This document shows, piece by piece, positions 12,840 to 27,200 of a stretch of 64,000 nt of DNA (its first letter is position 1; each line of letters begins with the position of its first letter). This DNA comes from Chionoecetes opilio (taxonomy: Eukaryota > Arthropoda > Malacostraca > Decapoda > Majidae). Made by a program: the position numbers and the translations under genes. Location: the NCBI GenBank assembly GCA_016584305.1, contig JACEEZ010018933.1, positions 7,501-71,500 on the forward strand. Reading direction: 5' to 3'. The notes beneath the pieces were generated by a model. The model searched no databases and was not told the origin of the DNA. It saw nothing but the letters and a program-made list of their open reading frames with translations.

Positions 12840-14440
12840 TAAAAAAAATATAGTCAACTAGTAGGAAAAGCCTATAATTTAAAGTGGCCGGCAAAAAGTA
12901 TACAAATATATGCTCTCCCAACCGTAGATAATACTAAATCGCGAGGACACGTTTTCTTTTTGATGTACAGACGTCGGCTGCTGTTTAATACTTACCATTT
13001 CTACCTCCAGATATCAGGAAAGTTAGAAGAGGCTACTCTGGCGGTTAGTGTCATTTTGTGTTGCATAGTGTCATATTACTGCGATAAATTAACACATTAC
13101 CAAAATACAACCGAGTAGCGTACCTACACTAAGATCGCCCAGCTGTGTTTAGTCGGAGTGTCTCCCCCCGTCGTCGTCGCCCGAAAAAACACGCGTGAGT
13201 AAATTGGAAACTGTATAACTTGCAGAACAAAGCATGAAACAACCACGAAACCGGGTTATAGGTGATACAGTCCTCATATATAAACTACTGTCCCAGTGGG
13301 CACAAGTAGGCATGCATGTGTATTACACATGGAAATCTTCTGAAATCTGTGGTACACTTGATTACCAATTTACATATATTTTCCACGGATATGGTTACAA
13401 ATTTCATGTTTAAAGTGAATGCAGAACTCACGTGATCTCCTCAGAAAATATGTACGAATATAAGGTCGATGAATCACGTAAAATACATACAAAAATATTC
13501 AAGAAAGATAGGGATATGGTAGCCATATGTATAACTGAAAAATTGAAAAATTAGATCAGCCCGAATGATTGTGCACCTTAAATCAGTTGATTTGTCATGT
13601 TTCATCCATCCTCCTATTCATGTGTAGTACATAACGGTGCTGGATAAATCGTTGATAACACATATTGGAATTTATATTATAAATTTGAGAACCAAAAAAA
13701 TTGCCCAACATATGCTTCTTTAAGATATATGTAATCAAAATTAGAGAAATAACGAATAAAATATATCAAATTTCCTCACAGTTACTTAATTATTATATTG
13801 TATTACATTTAATTTGAACTCGCCGCCAAACGAAACTTTGCCGCCACCTGCAAAACCACCTGGCCAGCGGCGGGCCCCAGGCTGCCATGATGGTTTCTAC
13901 AAAGAATCAACACAGAGGAGCTTCGACGCAAAGTGAGCAAATACTCCGTGTCTACACTCAGCAGTTAGGTTGGCAAACCACACAAGTTATGTTGAGGCAT
14001 TAACAAATAGGTATCAATAGCATTGTTGGAGTATGTTGAAGAATTTGCCCTCAGTAATCAAAATACCAGTGCTAATTAAGTCGTCTCCCGTTCCCGCCAG
14101 ATTTAAGAGGCTTAAGAGTAGAAAAAGTACATGATAGTAGAGCAGATACCAGAAGAATTGTGCACAAAGTGATAAAAGCATGAGCTTTCCCACATTATAT
14201 CTTTAGACCCAAGTGATCATTTTCAGATAGGGAACCACCTTGAGGGTTTCCTCCGGTGACCTAGGGTGACCTCCAAATTCTAGGTCATGTACAAACATTA
14301 TTTTAGGGGAAAAAATTTCTATCATGGCTATTATCTTTTATAATATAACCTTGGTAACATATTGAAAAACACCTAGGCATCTTAAGGTTGTAGTTCTCCA
14401 GGTGACTTTGAGTGATCTTTAAAGGTCAAGGTTAAGGTTA
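12840..14440. other. Unannotated intergenic or intronic DNA
   Basis: No open frame of note and no recognised transposon. A short block at about 13,005-13,040 (TCAGGAAAGTTAGAAG followed by GGCTAC) recurs at about 31,198-31,225, so part of it is dispersed repeat. Confidence 0.5.
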
Positions 14441-14448
14441 TACTGATA

Positions 14449-15175
14449 TTCACACCCACAATACTTAACACCTGTACCTCTAACACTTAACACCAGCACC
14501 CCTACACTAAATACATGCACCCCCAATAATTGACACACGCAACACCAACACCTACCACCTGCATCCCAAGCACTTTACACCTACATCCCAAGCACTTAAC
14601 ACCTGCATCCATTACACTTAACACTTGCATCCCCAACACTTAATCCCTTTACACCTAACACTCAACACCTGCGCCTTCAACCATCTACACCTGTACCTCC
14701 AATACTTGACTCCTGCAACACAAAACTTCACAAAACACCTGGCTCCCCAACACTTAACACATGCACCCACACCATTTAACACACGCACCCCTAACACTTA
14801 ACACACGCAACCCAACAATTAACAAGTGCAACACCAACACTTAAAACACGCAAAACCAACACATAACACCTGCACCCCAACACTTAACACCTACACCTTC
14901 AATAATTAACACCTGCACCCTAACACTTAACACACGCTGCTCCAACACCTAACACACGCAACACTATCATTTAAAACACGCAACACTAACACTTAACACA
15001 CCCAACACAAACACTTAACACACGCATCATCAACACTTAACACACGAATCCCAAACCACTTTACACCCCGCAACCCCCAACACTTAACCCCCCTTCCCCT
15101 TTCCAACGCAAAACACCCCAAAACCCAAACGCTTAACCACTTAGCCCAACATTTAAACACAGGCATCCCCAACAC
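14449..15175. repeat. Minisatellite, period about 20-22 bp (AACACTTAACACCTGCACCC)
   Basis: More than 30 imperfect copies of a unit resembling CACTTAACACCTGCACCCCAA run head to tail. Variants alternate between CACCTGCA and CACACGCA. The same unit is found in noisier form at 21,766-22,530. The array degrades into homopolymer-inflated sequence after about 15,050. Confidence 0.9.
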
Positions 15176-15179
15176 GCAA

Positions 15180-18100
15180 AAATCACTTTGACCTCATCAC
15201 TCATTATTTTTTCCCCCCAAATGACATCAACACTCATTAACCCCTTCACCCCCCCCAAAATCTTTTCCTTTCTATAAAAAAAATTTGTCTGTATGCCCCA
15301 AACCATAAAAATTAAAAAAAGTCCTGAATATCCCAAAATTATTAGGGGACAAGGATACTAATAGTCACACCCAAAAAACCCTTTGCCTAAAATGCATTTA
15401 AATATCGTCTATACCCAAAGTAAAATATAAAAGGGAAACCCCCAAAAATTTTGAAATGAAACGAAGTTTTTTTTTTTCTGAAACCTTGATGCCTACTAAA
15501 TACCCTGCCCAAGTTTTAAACTTAAATATTTTAAAGGGGGAACTGGTTTTTCAGGTCTTTTTGCTTTTTTTTTTAACTTTTTCGGCCCTACCGCAAAAAT
15601 TTGGGAAATTAAATTCGAAAAATATACTCTTAAAAATACAAAAAAAACAACTTTTAATTATTTTTTTAAAACCATTTGTGGCCTGGTTTTTGGCAAATGC
15701 CCAACCCTGTCCAGGCAATATGAACAAAATTTAGGGCCTATCTTTTTTTGGGCACTCAAAAATATGGGGATTAAATTTTACTTAAAATGTGACCTTATCA
15801 TTTAAAACCCTTTTTCCCTGACCCCCCCCTTAGCTGTAAAAATCCCAAGCAAAAAAACTTGATTTAATATAACCCCTCAAAAAACGTTATTGCTAGTTTT
15901 TCCCTTCAGGAAATTTGACATTACCCTTAAAGGGGGTTTCCCGGGTTTTAAAAATTTTGGCTGTTTGGGAGTCTGGGATTTTTCGTAAAAAAAAATATTC
16001 TTTAGCGAAAAAAAATTTCTTTAATTTTAAAATTTGTTTAAATTATTTAAATAGGGGAAGTCAAAAAAAATTAGTTAAAATGGGTTGGGCAAAATACATA
16101 AAATAGATAATTCCCAATTTTAAAAACAAAAGGGTCTTATTTTTAATGGGGGAAATTTTTTGGGATCCCAATCCCAAAAACTATGTGTACACAATGAACT
16201 TAGGTCCGTTCCCCAATATTTAACACGCCCCACTTCATCTCTTCCAGGGTCCCATACCCGGGCAGCACCCAAAAAACGTCTACTAAATTCGTCTGTTTTG
16301 GGGAAAAATTTCCCTCTGAAACAGCCCAAACATTGCGAAGGGTGAAAGGGAAACCCCAATTTTGACAACCAACCGTTTACCATTTGAAAGCCCCCCTTCA
16401 TGAAAAATCCCCCAAGCTTTAGGAGATACTCTGGTTTTTGCAGCGGGGGTCAGAATGCACAGGGATCCCCCTGGTGTCCATGATACTCCTCACCCCAGTC
16501 CAAGTGGTTGGGGTTTGTGCCCTTTTCCCCCAACCATGAACCTGAGGGGAAAATTTAACCCGTGGGCTTAAATATTTGGGAAACTTGACTGGGTTGGGGG
16601 GAATACCCGGGTGCAATGCTGTTCTGTTTTTTGTCACCTTGCATAAAATTTTACTACTCTAAATTCTTTTTAAATTTGTCTGTTTTGGTTTTTCCCCCCG
16701 TACACCAAACCATTGCCCTTCTCCTGCAGCAATGATCTCTCCTTTTGTTGAGTATTCATTGCCAAAATTGGGGCCCGCTTCCCCGGAAACTACCCATTGC
16801 CCCTTGAACATTTTGAGTCCATTCCCCTTTGCCAAATTCCCAAAAGACCCTTAAAATGTCTTGTCGCATCCCGGTTTTAAATGGATGAAGAAATTTTTTT
16901 CCAACACATTCTCACCCAGACCCTTCTCTGACTTTGCCTTTGGCCCAAAAGTTTGTCTTGGATTCACTAAACCCCCCTCTTTCGGCTCCGACTTTAAAGG
17001 GTGAGACTGTGCGCACTATTCTTGCTGAAAAAATGGGAAACAGTGTATCAACAATTCATGCCCTTGGGCCAAAAAGAACATTTTTTTTTTGGGTTTTTGG
17101 GAAGAACTACGAACTGCATTTGGTTCCCAAAGTGGGTCCGCATCTCCACTCGCATGAACACTTCACAATGGGGGATTCTTCCGTTTCTTCCCAAGGATTC
17201 TTTTAAATTTTTTGCTTGTTTTTCCCTTTTTCCCCAAAGGGAAAACTCTTCCTTTTTGGGACAGAAAGCGTCAGGGTTTTTCAAAAAAGATACCTTCACT
17301 GATGGTCGCTCACCCCCCTTTTTTCCTGATGAGCAAGTCTTTTCTTTGGGAGGGACCTTTAAACGATACCAAATCAAACACCGCGATAGCATGCCCGTAG
17401 TGCCTACTAAATATTTCAGTACGGTAAAGAATATTATTGAAACTGTTCACCTGATCCCCACGGTAGGGCGCGGGCAATAGGGCACCGCCCATCTAAAACG
17501 TATTGTATATCGGGGGGTTTGTATATATCGGCGGGGTCCCAAGGGATTTGATTGCTGAGGCTAACGTTTGGCTTTTGGGGGCGGAGAGCACCCATATTTA
17601 TTCTCGAAAAAAGGGAAGGAGGATTGGGGAAATAACTCAAAAACGAGTGTTTTTGATAAGTCCCCAAAATTCAGGGGCCAGCATCACAAGTTTTTGGAAA
17701 GTAACTGGGGTTTTTGGGATTTTGGTTCTCCTTTCCTGGTGTCGTCATTGCAGTCTCTGATCCATTTAGGGCTTACTGTTCTTTTTGATGATGTATTCAA
17801 GCACACGTTTCCCTCATCTCCCCAAAGGGACCCTTTCTCCCAGGTTTTCGCGTAAATCAAAAATTAAACCGTTTGTTTTGGCAACTATCCCCGGAAAAAT
17901 GTTGTAAAGAGTTCTTTTTTCTTGAAAGGGATCCCTCCATGAAAAAACGAAAGCATTTTCTGGGTTCACTACATCATTTTTCTGCCCTAGACTTTGATGT
18001 CCTTTGTGTTTTTTCACTTTCACATAAAATCACTTCAGTGGGGTTGTTGGGGGGCCCGTTGTTAAACCTCTGCCAACGGGTGGGCCATGACCCAGACTGG

Positions 18101-21100
18101 CGCTGGGTCTCTGCCCATCCCCTTTCCACTGGTCAGCCCACCTGAGTCTTCGGGCCCTCCCCCAAAATTATTGCCCCGTTTGACTAAATCGGTAGACGAC
18201 CAGCCCAGTACCCCTGTCGGCTCCGCCCGGACAACTTGGAATCCGGGGAGAAATTTTTTGATTTTATTTCTGGATGGCCCCTTTGGGAACCCCTGTCAAA
18301 AAGTTGCAGATATATTAAAGGCACTTTGTTATTTGCCTTGTCCGGAGCTGAAAGGGATATGGCACAGGGCGGGGCAGGACTTCAAGTGAAGCCCCCAAAT
18401 CCCCTTTTCTTTCAATTTCAGAAATAAAGGGAATGTCCACCATTTCCATGTATTGTAACCACAGCCCTCGCTGTCCTTTTATCCTTCATTGCACAACCCC
18501 ACAGGGTTTGATTTTTTTCCCCAAATGCCTCCATCACCTTGGGACAAACTCGATGTCTGAAAACGGCTTGGTCCCCCCGAAAATCAAACCGCCCAAACAC
18601 GTCCCCCTTTGCATCTTGACCCTCTGTTGGAATTTTTAGCTCACTGCCCTCCATCACTTGGTATTTTCATCTGAAATCTTTGGAAACAAGTTTTGAAATT
18701 GAGTGCGGCGTCAACGAGTAGTTTCCCCAAACGAATAGCTCAACACGGTTTTTCCCAAACCCCCATCATTTGGGTTGTAGTTTTTGCTAGCAAAATGCAA
18801 TTTCCCGGGAAGCTCTTTGAGTCCTGTACCCAACATCAGGTGGCCAATACCCCAAAAAACTCAGAGTGTAGGGAATCCCCCTAGTCTTAGAACAATCGAG
18901 TAAATTTGCTTCCCCCGGGGCTCCCCTCTTGACTATGGTGAAGCTTTCCACCAAAGGGGCTGATCAAATGCCCGTATCGGGGTTTTACACCATATCCTCT
19001 CCATTTTTCACAAACGAAATGCAGTGGGGGGAGTTGATGCAGCCCAAATTAAACTTGGCGGAGATCATCGGGCAAAAAATTATTGATGCCCCTCCCCCCG
19101 GGGGTGTTTCCCCCTTTTGTGAAACCATTTTGCATCTTCCCCCACCCAAAGAGGGTCGAGGGGGTGGGAACTGGGGGAGCAAACCCTTCCAGAGGAGTTT
19201 CAACATTTGAGCTGATTTTGTCGCTTTCAGTAGACCCCGGAAAGCTTCCGTAGAAAATTTACGGGCCTCCTCCACTTTTCTAAATTGTAAATTAAACTTT
19301 AAAATTGTTCCCCCCACTTTTTTCGATATCCTCTGCGGGGAGACACCCACGAGCAATCTGAATTTGTCCGGATTTGCTTTTTGGGTGTCAAAAAAACCGC
19401 TTTGATGCCCATGCCAGGGAAATGTTTTTTCCTCCCTTTTAATTTGTGCAGTTTGTCAGGGGAAACCTTGTCCCGCCACAAAATTGAATAAAATGCCCGG
19501 GGTTTTAAACCAGGGATATCTTTCCACTCGTACTGCTGCGCTGCGCTCTAACGTTTGCACCTCCGTGTATCCCCGTTAACCCATGTGCAAAGAGGGGGTT
19601 GTCAGGGAAAATGGGAAAACCGAAAGGGAGGGGCTTTTGGGGAACCAAGACCCGCAACATGGCCTAAAGGGTTTTCCTGGCCCTCGTGGTTGCATGTCCC
19701 CTTTGCCCCCGAGTGAGCAGATTTTTAAGTTTTTTTTCCTTTCCCCCCACAAAGACATTTCCAGCAAAGTTTTTATTTGACTCTGGTAGGAATTTTGGTT
19801 CAGCATTGAAAAGTGGACATGTCGTAGAAAGTGGGGAAAATTTTCCCCTAATTTGAGAAACCTTTTTATGTCACTTTTAAAAGAGGGTCGCGGGTGTCTT
19901 GATCAGGGCAAATTTTTTTGCTTCAGGATCACTTTCCTTTTTTTGAAAATAGAAAAAACCCCGAAAATCGCGATGCCCCCCAAAATCCCCCCAAATGTTT
20001 ACAACATTTGGTTTTTCCCCTTTATGCCTTCAATTATTATCTTATCCCAAAATTTTTGAAAGGTTTTTCCTTCAGTATGAAAAACCATATTGGGGATCAC
20101 CGCCCAAAATGTCTACTAGGAAAGTCCCTCCATTTCCCCAATTTAAAACACTAATTTTGGTTAGTTTTCCCCTCATTTCCTTTTTAGGTACTTTTCCACC
20201 TTCAGGAACGCTTTAAAGTCTGAAATTTTGGGCCTTAAGGGCAAAACCCAAATTCTTTCTTTTTGGATTTAAGACGGCCCCCTTCCCATTGGAAATTTTA
20301 GTGTAACTGTTTTCTTGTACGAAAGTTAGTACTTTCACACGTTATGGGATAACCGCATCTGCTCGTGTTGATCGCCAACAACCTTTCAAATTTTGCCCCC
20401 CTCCCTGTATTTTGACCAAAATTGGCCCAATCGATTTTCACCCGGGAGTCGAAAACAGTTTTTGGAAGTCGAATGTCCCTTTAAAAATGGGTCAAATATG
20501 AAAACCCTTTTTTTCCCCCCCCTGGTTTCTTGTCAGGGTTAAACCCCAGAAAAGACACCCGAGTTCGGGAGTCAAAAAGCTGAATCCAAAGAACCCAAGG
20601 CACCTCCCCTTTTTCTTCACAGGCGAAAAATTGGGTTTTTTTCTTCAGAAAAAGTTCCCAAAGTCTCTCACATTACAGAACACCCCCGGGGAATCGGGAT
20701 GAAAATGCCTGTCCCGGATGGGCCCTTTGGCCTTTTTTCACCACGCTCCCTTCCCCTTCTTTATCCTCGTACAAACCTTTATCCGTCAGTGTAAATGGTT
20801 GGGATCCAGGAGAGGGGTTTCTTACAGAAGACGCAGTCACCCCTGTTGCTGAAAAAAGAGGAAAAATTAGGATGACATTTGTTCCCTCTGTTTTTCCCCC
20901 ACTAAAAATGTACATGTTCATATACATGTTCAAAAACAAAAAAAACAAAATACGTATACTCTCCCCAATTTTTTTTTAAATTAAAACGGGTAAGTTTGGT
21001 TTTAAAGGGCCCAAATTTGGGACTAATGAAATGTTAAAAAAAAAATTGAAAAATTAAAAAAAATATTTTTTTAAATTTTTAAAGTTAAAAAAGTAAAAAA

Positions 21101-21765
21101 AAAAAAATTTTTTAAAACTTTAAATTAAAAAAAAACCCTTAAACAATCCTAAAATTTAAAAAATAAAAAAACTCCTTTTAAAATTCCAAATACCGCAGCG
21201 TAACTCTCCAAGTTTTTTAAATTTTAAACGGGTAAGTGGATAAAGGCCCAAATTTGGGACTAAAGGAAAAAGTTAAAAAAAATTGAAAAAAGTTAAAAAA
21301 AAAAATTTTTTTTTGAAAAATTTTTAAAGTTAAAAAAAATTTTTCATAATTTTTTTTTGTTAAAAATTTAAAAAAAAATAAAAACCTTTAAAAAATCCAC
21401 ATTAAATATAAATCCTTACTTTACAATGACCGCAGCGGGTTTAAAATGTCCCCTGCACAACCGATCCAATTTCTCCTGCAAAACGCACTCCCCCTCTCGT
21501 TAAAGGCTCCCCGGGTTAAAACTGAAAAAAATAATTGGAAACCACTCATTAGAAATTGAGTAATTTTCTTTTATTTGTTCTGGGGGTCAACAGGTTTCAA
21601 AAAATATTGTTTTGTTTCTATTGCAATTTTTGTGGGGTTTTGGGGAAAAACGCGCAAATTGATTTGGGCTTTAAGGCAAAACCCAGATTTTCCCCCTGGG
21701 GAAATTTCGTTTTTGGGCCTCAAGGGGTTAAAAACTCATCATTCTCCCCCAAAATTTTAAAACAC
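15180..21765. other. Homopolymer-inflated low-quality sequence, no gene recognised
   Basis: Runs such as TTTTTTTT, CCCCCC and GGGGG are spread through the whole stretch and every frame is short. Parts around 16.2-20.2 kb have a GC content and codon-like texture that could be a decayed or mis-sequenced gene on either strand, but no motif could be recognised. 20,960-21,420 contains two similar AT-rich blocks ending in ACCGCAGCG, so a local duplication is present. Confidence 0.5.
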
Positions 21766-22530
21766 GCCCCCTCAAAACTTAACACCTTTCACGCCCAAAA
21801 TTTAACTAACCCCAACTCAATTTCTTTACCCCGCACCCCGAACACTTAAAAACTTCACCCCCCCAAAACCTTAACAAAACGCAAAAAACCCGTACTTATT
21901 TTTCCTTTTTAAACCCCAACACTTACCAAAACCCCCCCTTGAACTTTAAAACCCCACCCTCAACAAATTAACCCAAAACCCCAAACTTAAAAACCCCGCA
22001 ACCTCCAAAACTTAAAAAACCCGCAAACCCCCGGCACTTTTAAAAAACGCAATCAATACTTAAAACCTCACCTTAACACTTTACAAAACTAAGCCCTAAA
22101 AATTAAACCCCACGCATCCTCAAAACTTAAACACACCCCCTCAAACCCTTACATACTACCACCCAAAACCCTTAATACACGCAACCCAATATCAATTTGT
22201 AACCCCCAAAATTAAAAAAAAACGGGAACCCCAACACTTAACACCTGATCACCAACACTTAACCAAGCACCCTTAAAAACTTACGTAACACTCGCAATAC
22301 CAAAATTACACGGACATCACCCCTCACTTGACCATGCAACCCAAACTTAACCACAAAAACCCCCACCCCCCAACACTTTAAAACCTGCACCCCCCAAAAC
22401 TTAACAAAAAGAAACCCTTTTTAACCCCAAAACGTAACCCACTCAACCCCAAAAAAAAACGCAGGCAAAACCTCATTTCCCCTTTCCCCTGCAGCCCAAA
22501 ACTTTTCCACACCAAAAGGGAAACCTCAAC
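21766..22530. repeat. Second tract of the AACACTTAACACC minisatellite, noisy
   Basis: Units such as CAACACTTAACACCTG and CCCCAACACTT match the array at 14,449-15,175, but with many extra A and C bases. It looks like the same satellite with sequence errors. 22,560-22,800 next to it holds a separate roughly 70-bp unit repeated about three times (GTTTCATATA, GGCTTGTAAAATG, GGGTTCCAACCCC). Confidence 0.75.
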
Positions 22531-23259
22531 CCCAACACGTCCTAGAGTTGGGATTTGGCCTTGTAAAATTTTTTACTCTGCGATGGGGGCAAGGGTTTGA
22601 GTTTCATATAGGCTTGTAAAATGTTTGCTCCACCCCAAGGGGTGCAAAAACTTGAGGGTTTCATATAAAGGGTTGTAAAATGTTTTAACCCCCAAAGAAT
22701 GAGGGGAAGGGCTAGAGTGCCTATAGGCTTTGTAAAATGGGTTCCAACCCCACCGGAAAGGGGGCAAAAGGTCAGAGTCATTTTAGCTTGTAAATTTTCA
22801 AATTTTTTTTGTTCTTATTTTTAAGTAAACTTTAAGTAATCTTAAGTATTTTTAGTGAATTTTTTCCTGGTTTCGAGCTTTGGGAAAAACGTTCCACTCT
22901 TTAGTGTGGACATCTAAATTTTCCCATTTTTTTGGGTTTTGTAACAGTTTTTGTGAATGTTACGGTGTGTGTGGGGGTGTGGTTTTGTGTTTTGTGTGTT
23001 GTAAGGTTTTGTGTAAATGTGTAAAGGTGTGTGGGGTGTTTTGGGGTGTGTGGGGGGTGTGGGGTGTGTGTTGGGGGTGTCTGTTTTTCTTTCTGTGTGT
23101 CCCTTTTCTGTTTAAAAAGTTCTGTGTCTGTGGGCTGTGTCCCGTGTCCTGTGTTGTGTGGTGTTTTGTGGTGTGTGTGGGTGGGGTGTGTGTGTGGTGT
23201 GAGGTTTATTAAAAAAATTTTGAAGGGAAAAGGTTAATTATGCTTCTTGATTTCCTCAC

Positions 23260-23720
23260 AAACCACTCCCAAATCAACCCAAAACCTAATAACCTTTCTA
23301 ATTTTAAATTATGACACCTCCCTTTAAATCACCAGAACCCCCCCAAAAACCCCCCCACAACCCAAAACTACCTAAATCATAACCCACTCCCCCAAATCAT
23401 AACTACTCCTAAACCCCTCACCCCAAAACCCTAAACCCCTCAAAAACCCAAACCCTAACTACTCATAACCCCTCACAACACAAACTTTAAACCCCCTCAC
23501 AAAAAAATATAAATAATCATAACCCCCTCACAACACCTCAAAAACACCCAAAAAACAATTCCCCACTCATAACCCTCCAGCAACCATAACTACCAAAACC
23601 CCCAAAAAACACCCTCAAAAAAATTAAAAATTAATAAAAAAGAGCAAAGGGTGCCCTCCGGGCACCCTTTTCCTAGCCCCCTGGGGAGGGGTTTTGGGCC
23701 TGCGGCCCAAAGGGGTCCTC
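23260..23720. repeat. CATAACCC-type minisatellite followed by a hairpin repeat
   Basis: CTCATAACCCCTCACAACAC-like units to about 23,630 resemble the tract at 31,310-31,800. At 23,641-23,720 lies a degenerate copy of the block found in reverse at 31,226-31,310, including the hairpin TGCCCTCCGGGCA and the GGGCCTGCGGCCC palindrome. The order of the two blocks is the reverse complement of the 31-kb locus. Confidence 0.65.
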
Positions 23721-24241
23721 AAAAACACATAAATATTAAATTAAATTTAAAAAATTACAAATACTCTTGCCAATTTGAGAGAACTGGGAAACCCCAAAAA
23801 GGCCCAAGGGGGGCTGGGAGTTTTAAATCACTTTTTTTTTATAAAACGTTAGTCTCCGGAGAAAACAAAAAATGAGCTTATTTCCCCGCACCCTTAAAAC
23901 ACAAAGTATAATATTAAGAACGATTTTCTTCTATATGTATATTGTATAGAAGCCTGATTCTGTAAAACATTGTATATAACCAAATAACCAAGTAGGTTAT
24001 AGTTGAGGAGGCGAGGTAAATGCTACTCTATGATATTATATAGTCAATAACGTATGTTTAGAAGTTATCTATACCTAAGCAGTCATATTTTCCTGTTATT
24101 ATTGTGTATCAATCAGATAGAAAGCCTGGAAGTGCAATGAGTCGACGCGTGAAGTGGCAATGTTTTGATTCAATCTCCCCGCCACAATCTCCCCGCCCAC
24201 CACTCCCCGCCGTGGCGTGTCGCCTCCACAATTATAACCTA

Positions 24242-27200
24242 TAGTCTAGGCGATTGGTGCAAAATACAGCTAGAATTGCTCGGTTAATGATTAAAGCATG
24301 AAATTTGGCACACTTATTCCTCAGCCCATAATGAATATTTTCAAAGGTGGAGCCAACGGAAACAGCCCGTTTCTTAGCAACGGTTGCTAGGAAACATATT
24401 TACCCTAGCAACAAGCTATTTATGTCTATTTAATCTACTCCAAAAGGATGGTGCTATGTTTTTGAACATCAAAACTATGGGAAGACATGCTTTAAAGCCA
24501 CTGTGGGTGTCAAAAGATAAAAAACAGCATTTGTTTGTTAATTGTCTTTTTATTGATGATGATTCCCCCTTACACTGCCCACACGTTTGTATCAACAATG
24601 TATGATCTCACCATTAACAGCTTCAAGTCTTTCCCCATAGTTTCAGGCATTATCACAATCTCCTCTGCATGTGCAGTAAACAGTACATTTCAAGTGCGCT
24701 CGTACACATTTGCAGTCTCTACACCTGCTCCTACAACGACACTTCAGCAATTCTTGGCAGGATGCACTGGCTTCAGGAAGGTTTGTCCACAGGGGCTTCC
24801 ACTGTTCTGGGCAAGTCCATCCCCACTCAGCAGGGGAGGGCAACTGGCGATATGGCAGAGTAGTACGTCCCCAATAGTGCCCACCTTGCAATGCCGCCCT
24901 CTTGATATGTTGCTGTAAGGCAGCCTTGGTGGGAGGAAGAGCTGACATCTGACGCCCTTTGCGTGTAAATAGAAGTTTTCTGACTTCGTTGATGGAGGTA
25001 CATGTCGCTGTCCTGTCATAGAGAAGGATGGTGAAGTACTCTAGAGAAGCCTCAGCCTTTTCAGAGATTTGTTCCGGTGCACTATGCAACTCATAGAAGG
25101 CTTCAGTGAGTTCATCATGTGTCTCCCACACTTTCATGCAGTCTTCTTTCCAACTTGGGCAAACTGCGACACCGTATCGCAGCCTGTGAAAGCGTGGAAC
25201 ATCGGAAGTACCAATGATTTCTGTGGGCCGAGGGAAGCACATATCTCATGAGCTGGGATGTAGTGAAAGTTCTTGCACTTCCGAATGCAATCCATAATTC
25301 TAATCTTCCTAACTGCTGCACAGTCGCTACTGCTAGCACAACTACATCGGTATCTACTGTCCGAACGAGGATCTTATGAAAGCCTTGCCTAACAGCGTCA
25401 GCAACATGTACCATGATCCTGGAATCTGCTTCCTCATGGTTGCAGGGAGCAATGCTGGTTGTGTCCCGTGCAGGCACACAGAGTACATTCACACCATCGG
25501 TAACAACTAGAGGATTCTCTGCTGATGCACTCGCCATCAACTCATCATTCAGAAGTTTGAACAATTCTATCTTGTTGCTATTCAAGCGAAGAAATTGCTG
25601 CCAGTTCTTTGGTACGGGGCTGGACACCTCAACTCGCCTACGTTGACTAGAACCCATAGCACGCTTTTCTCTGGTCTGTGCCTTTAAACTGTTGGTAAAG
25701 TATTGATCCCAGACAATATCTACTCGTTGAGCCTGATTTTGCTCTCTTTTGATGTGTGGGACAAAACATTTGCAGCGTAGTCGCCAAATGTCTTGCATCC
25801 TCCGGGTCTAAGAATGTTCACGAGTACAGCACCATCCATGATACTCACTTCCGTATCTGGCCTTGATTCACATGGGGACTTGACATGTTGTTCAAGACAG
25901 CCCGTGAGGTCCGACTTTTTTCCAAGACGTAATAGTCCATAGGAAGATAGCGATGGCGGAAATGGATGATTTTCGTGGCTGAAGAAATTGTCCAAGTCAC
26001 CGTCTCTTGTCTGGCATGCAACATACAACCTTGCAAACAGAGATGATTCACTTTTGAGAAGATTGACTTCTGCGCCTGCTTTCTTTGACTTCTGTGCTTG
26101 TTTTGTTGAACAGTACTACTTTGTTCCTGGTGATGGTTGCTGTTACTGGTTTGATGTTTGCACTGAGTCGCTCCTTCACAAATGTTCCATACTGCTCTTG
26201 ACCCTTTGATTGTATTGTGGTGAGGCATTCGACTGACTGCTTGTCCATGATGTCCTTTGAATGCAGTCTCAGAAGGTCTTGGCTTTCTTCCTCAAATGGA
26301 CTCGACATGCCCTCAATTACACTGACCAATGTATTCACCTGTCTAGCGAATAGCTTCTGGGTAGCAGCAGTTTGCTCATGGTGGTTTATTTGGCTGGCAC
26401 TCTCTCTTTTCCCTACCATGGATGACTCAAATTCAGATGTGACATGGACAAGTTCTGGCCCTGATACTGCCCATCGTAAAAGAGCGTCGGCATCCTGTGT
26501 CAATCCAATGACTCCTCCTTCATCCTTCAGTACGCGGTTATTTTGCTCGTGGCCATGATCAAGAGCGATGAGGGAAAATATTCGCTGGGACTTGGCCAGG
26601 ACAAACTTGCCATTACGAAATTCTTCAGCAACATCAGGATGGGTGATATCAAGGCTACACATATCTCTCACGTGAACTGACATCCAACGGTCGTAGTGGG
26701 TGTGGTTGAGGCTGAAGAACCAAGGTGTCACTTTAGTCAGTGTATCTTTGTACAAGTCAAAGTTTCCAGTACGTAATGAACGCACAAATGCCAAGGAAAG
26801 CAGTTCCAGTTCAAGACTTGTGTACCAGTACAGAAATTGTGGACTTTTAGTCTTCCGTCGCGTGCACCACATGCTGAAACTCTCTGGAGGGCCTTCTTCA
26901 TTGGTGGTAACGTACACGTCATACGCATTCTTCAGGAGAATATACAATGTGCATGCAGTTACTTGATGGGCATGCCGGGTCCGAGTAACATGGGATGCCT
27001 TGAGGAAGGATTCTACAATGCCAGGAGTGGCAATTTCTGCTTCTTGAAGTGCCTCGACCCATCCACTTCCTTCCAGCCAATGGCCTAGGGCTTTGTAGCA
27101 AGTCATCTCCGTGTGGAGTCCACCAAGAAGAATGACAAACTTGTCCTCTCCATAAAGTCTGTTCATGGACCATTGTATTTCTTTTAGTTTTGCGAACAAG

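Noticed and set aside
16934..18145. Possible gene in the noisy block
   Set aside because: Open frames are short, overlap on both strands and show no motif. The sequence is too unreliable to call.
22880..23237. Cys/Val/Gly-rich open frame
   Set aside because: GT-rich low-complexity sequence in an error-prone block.
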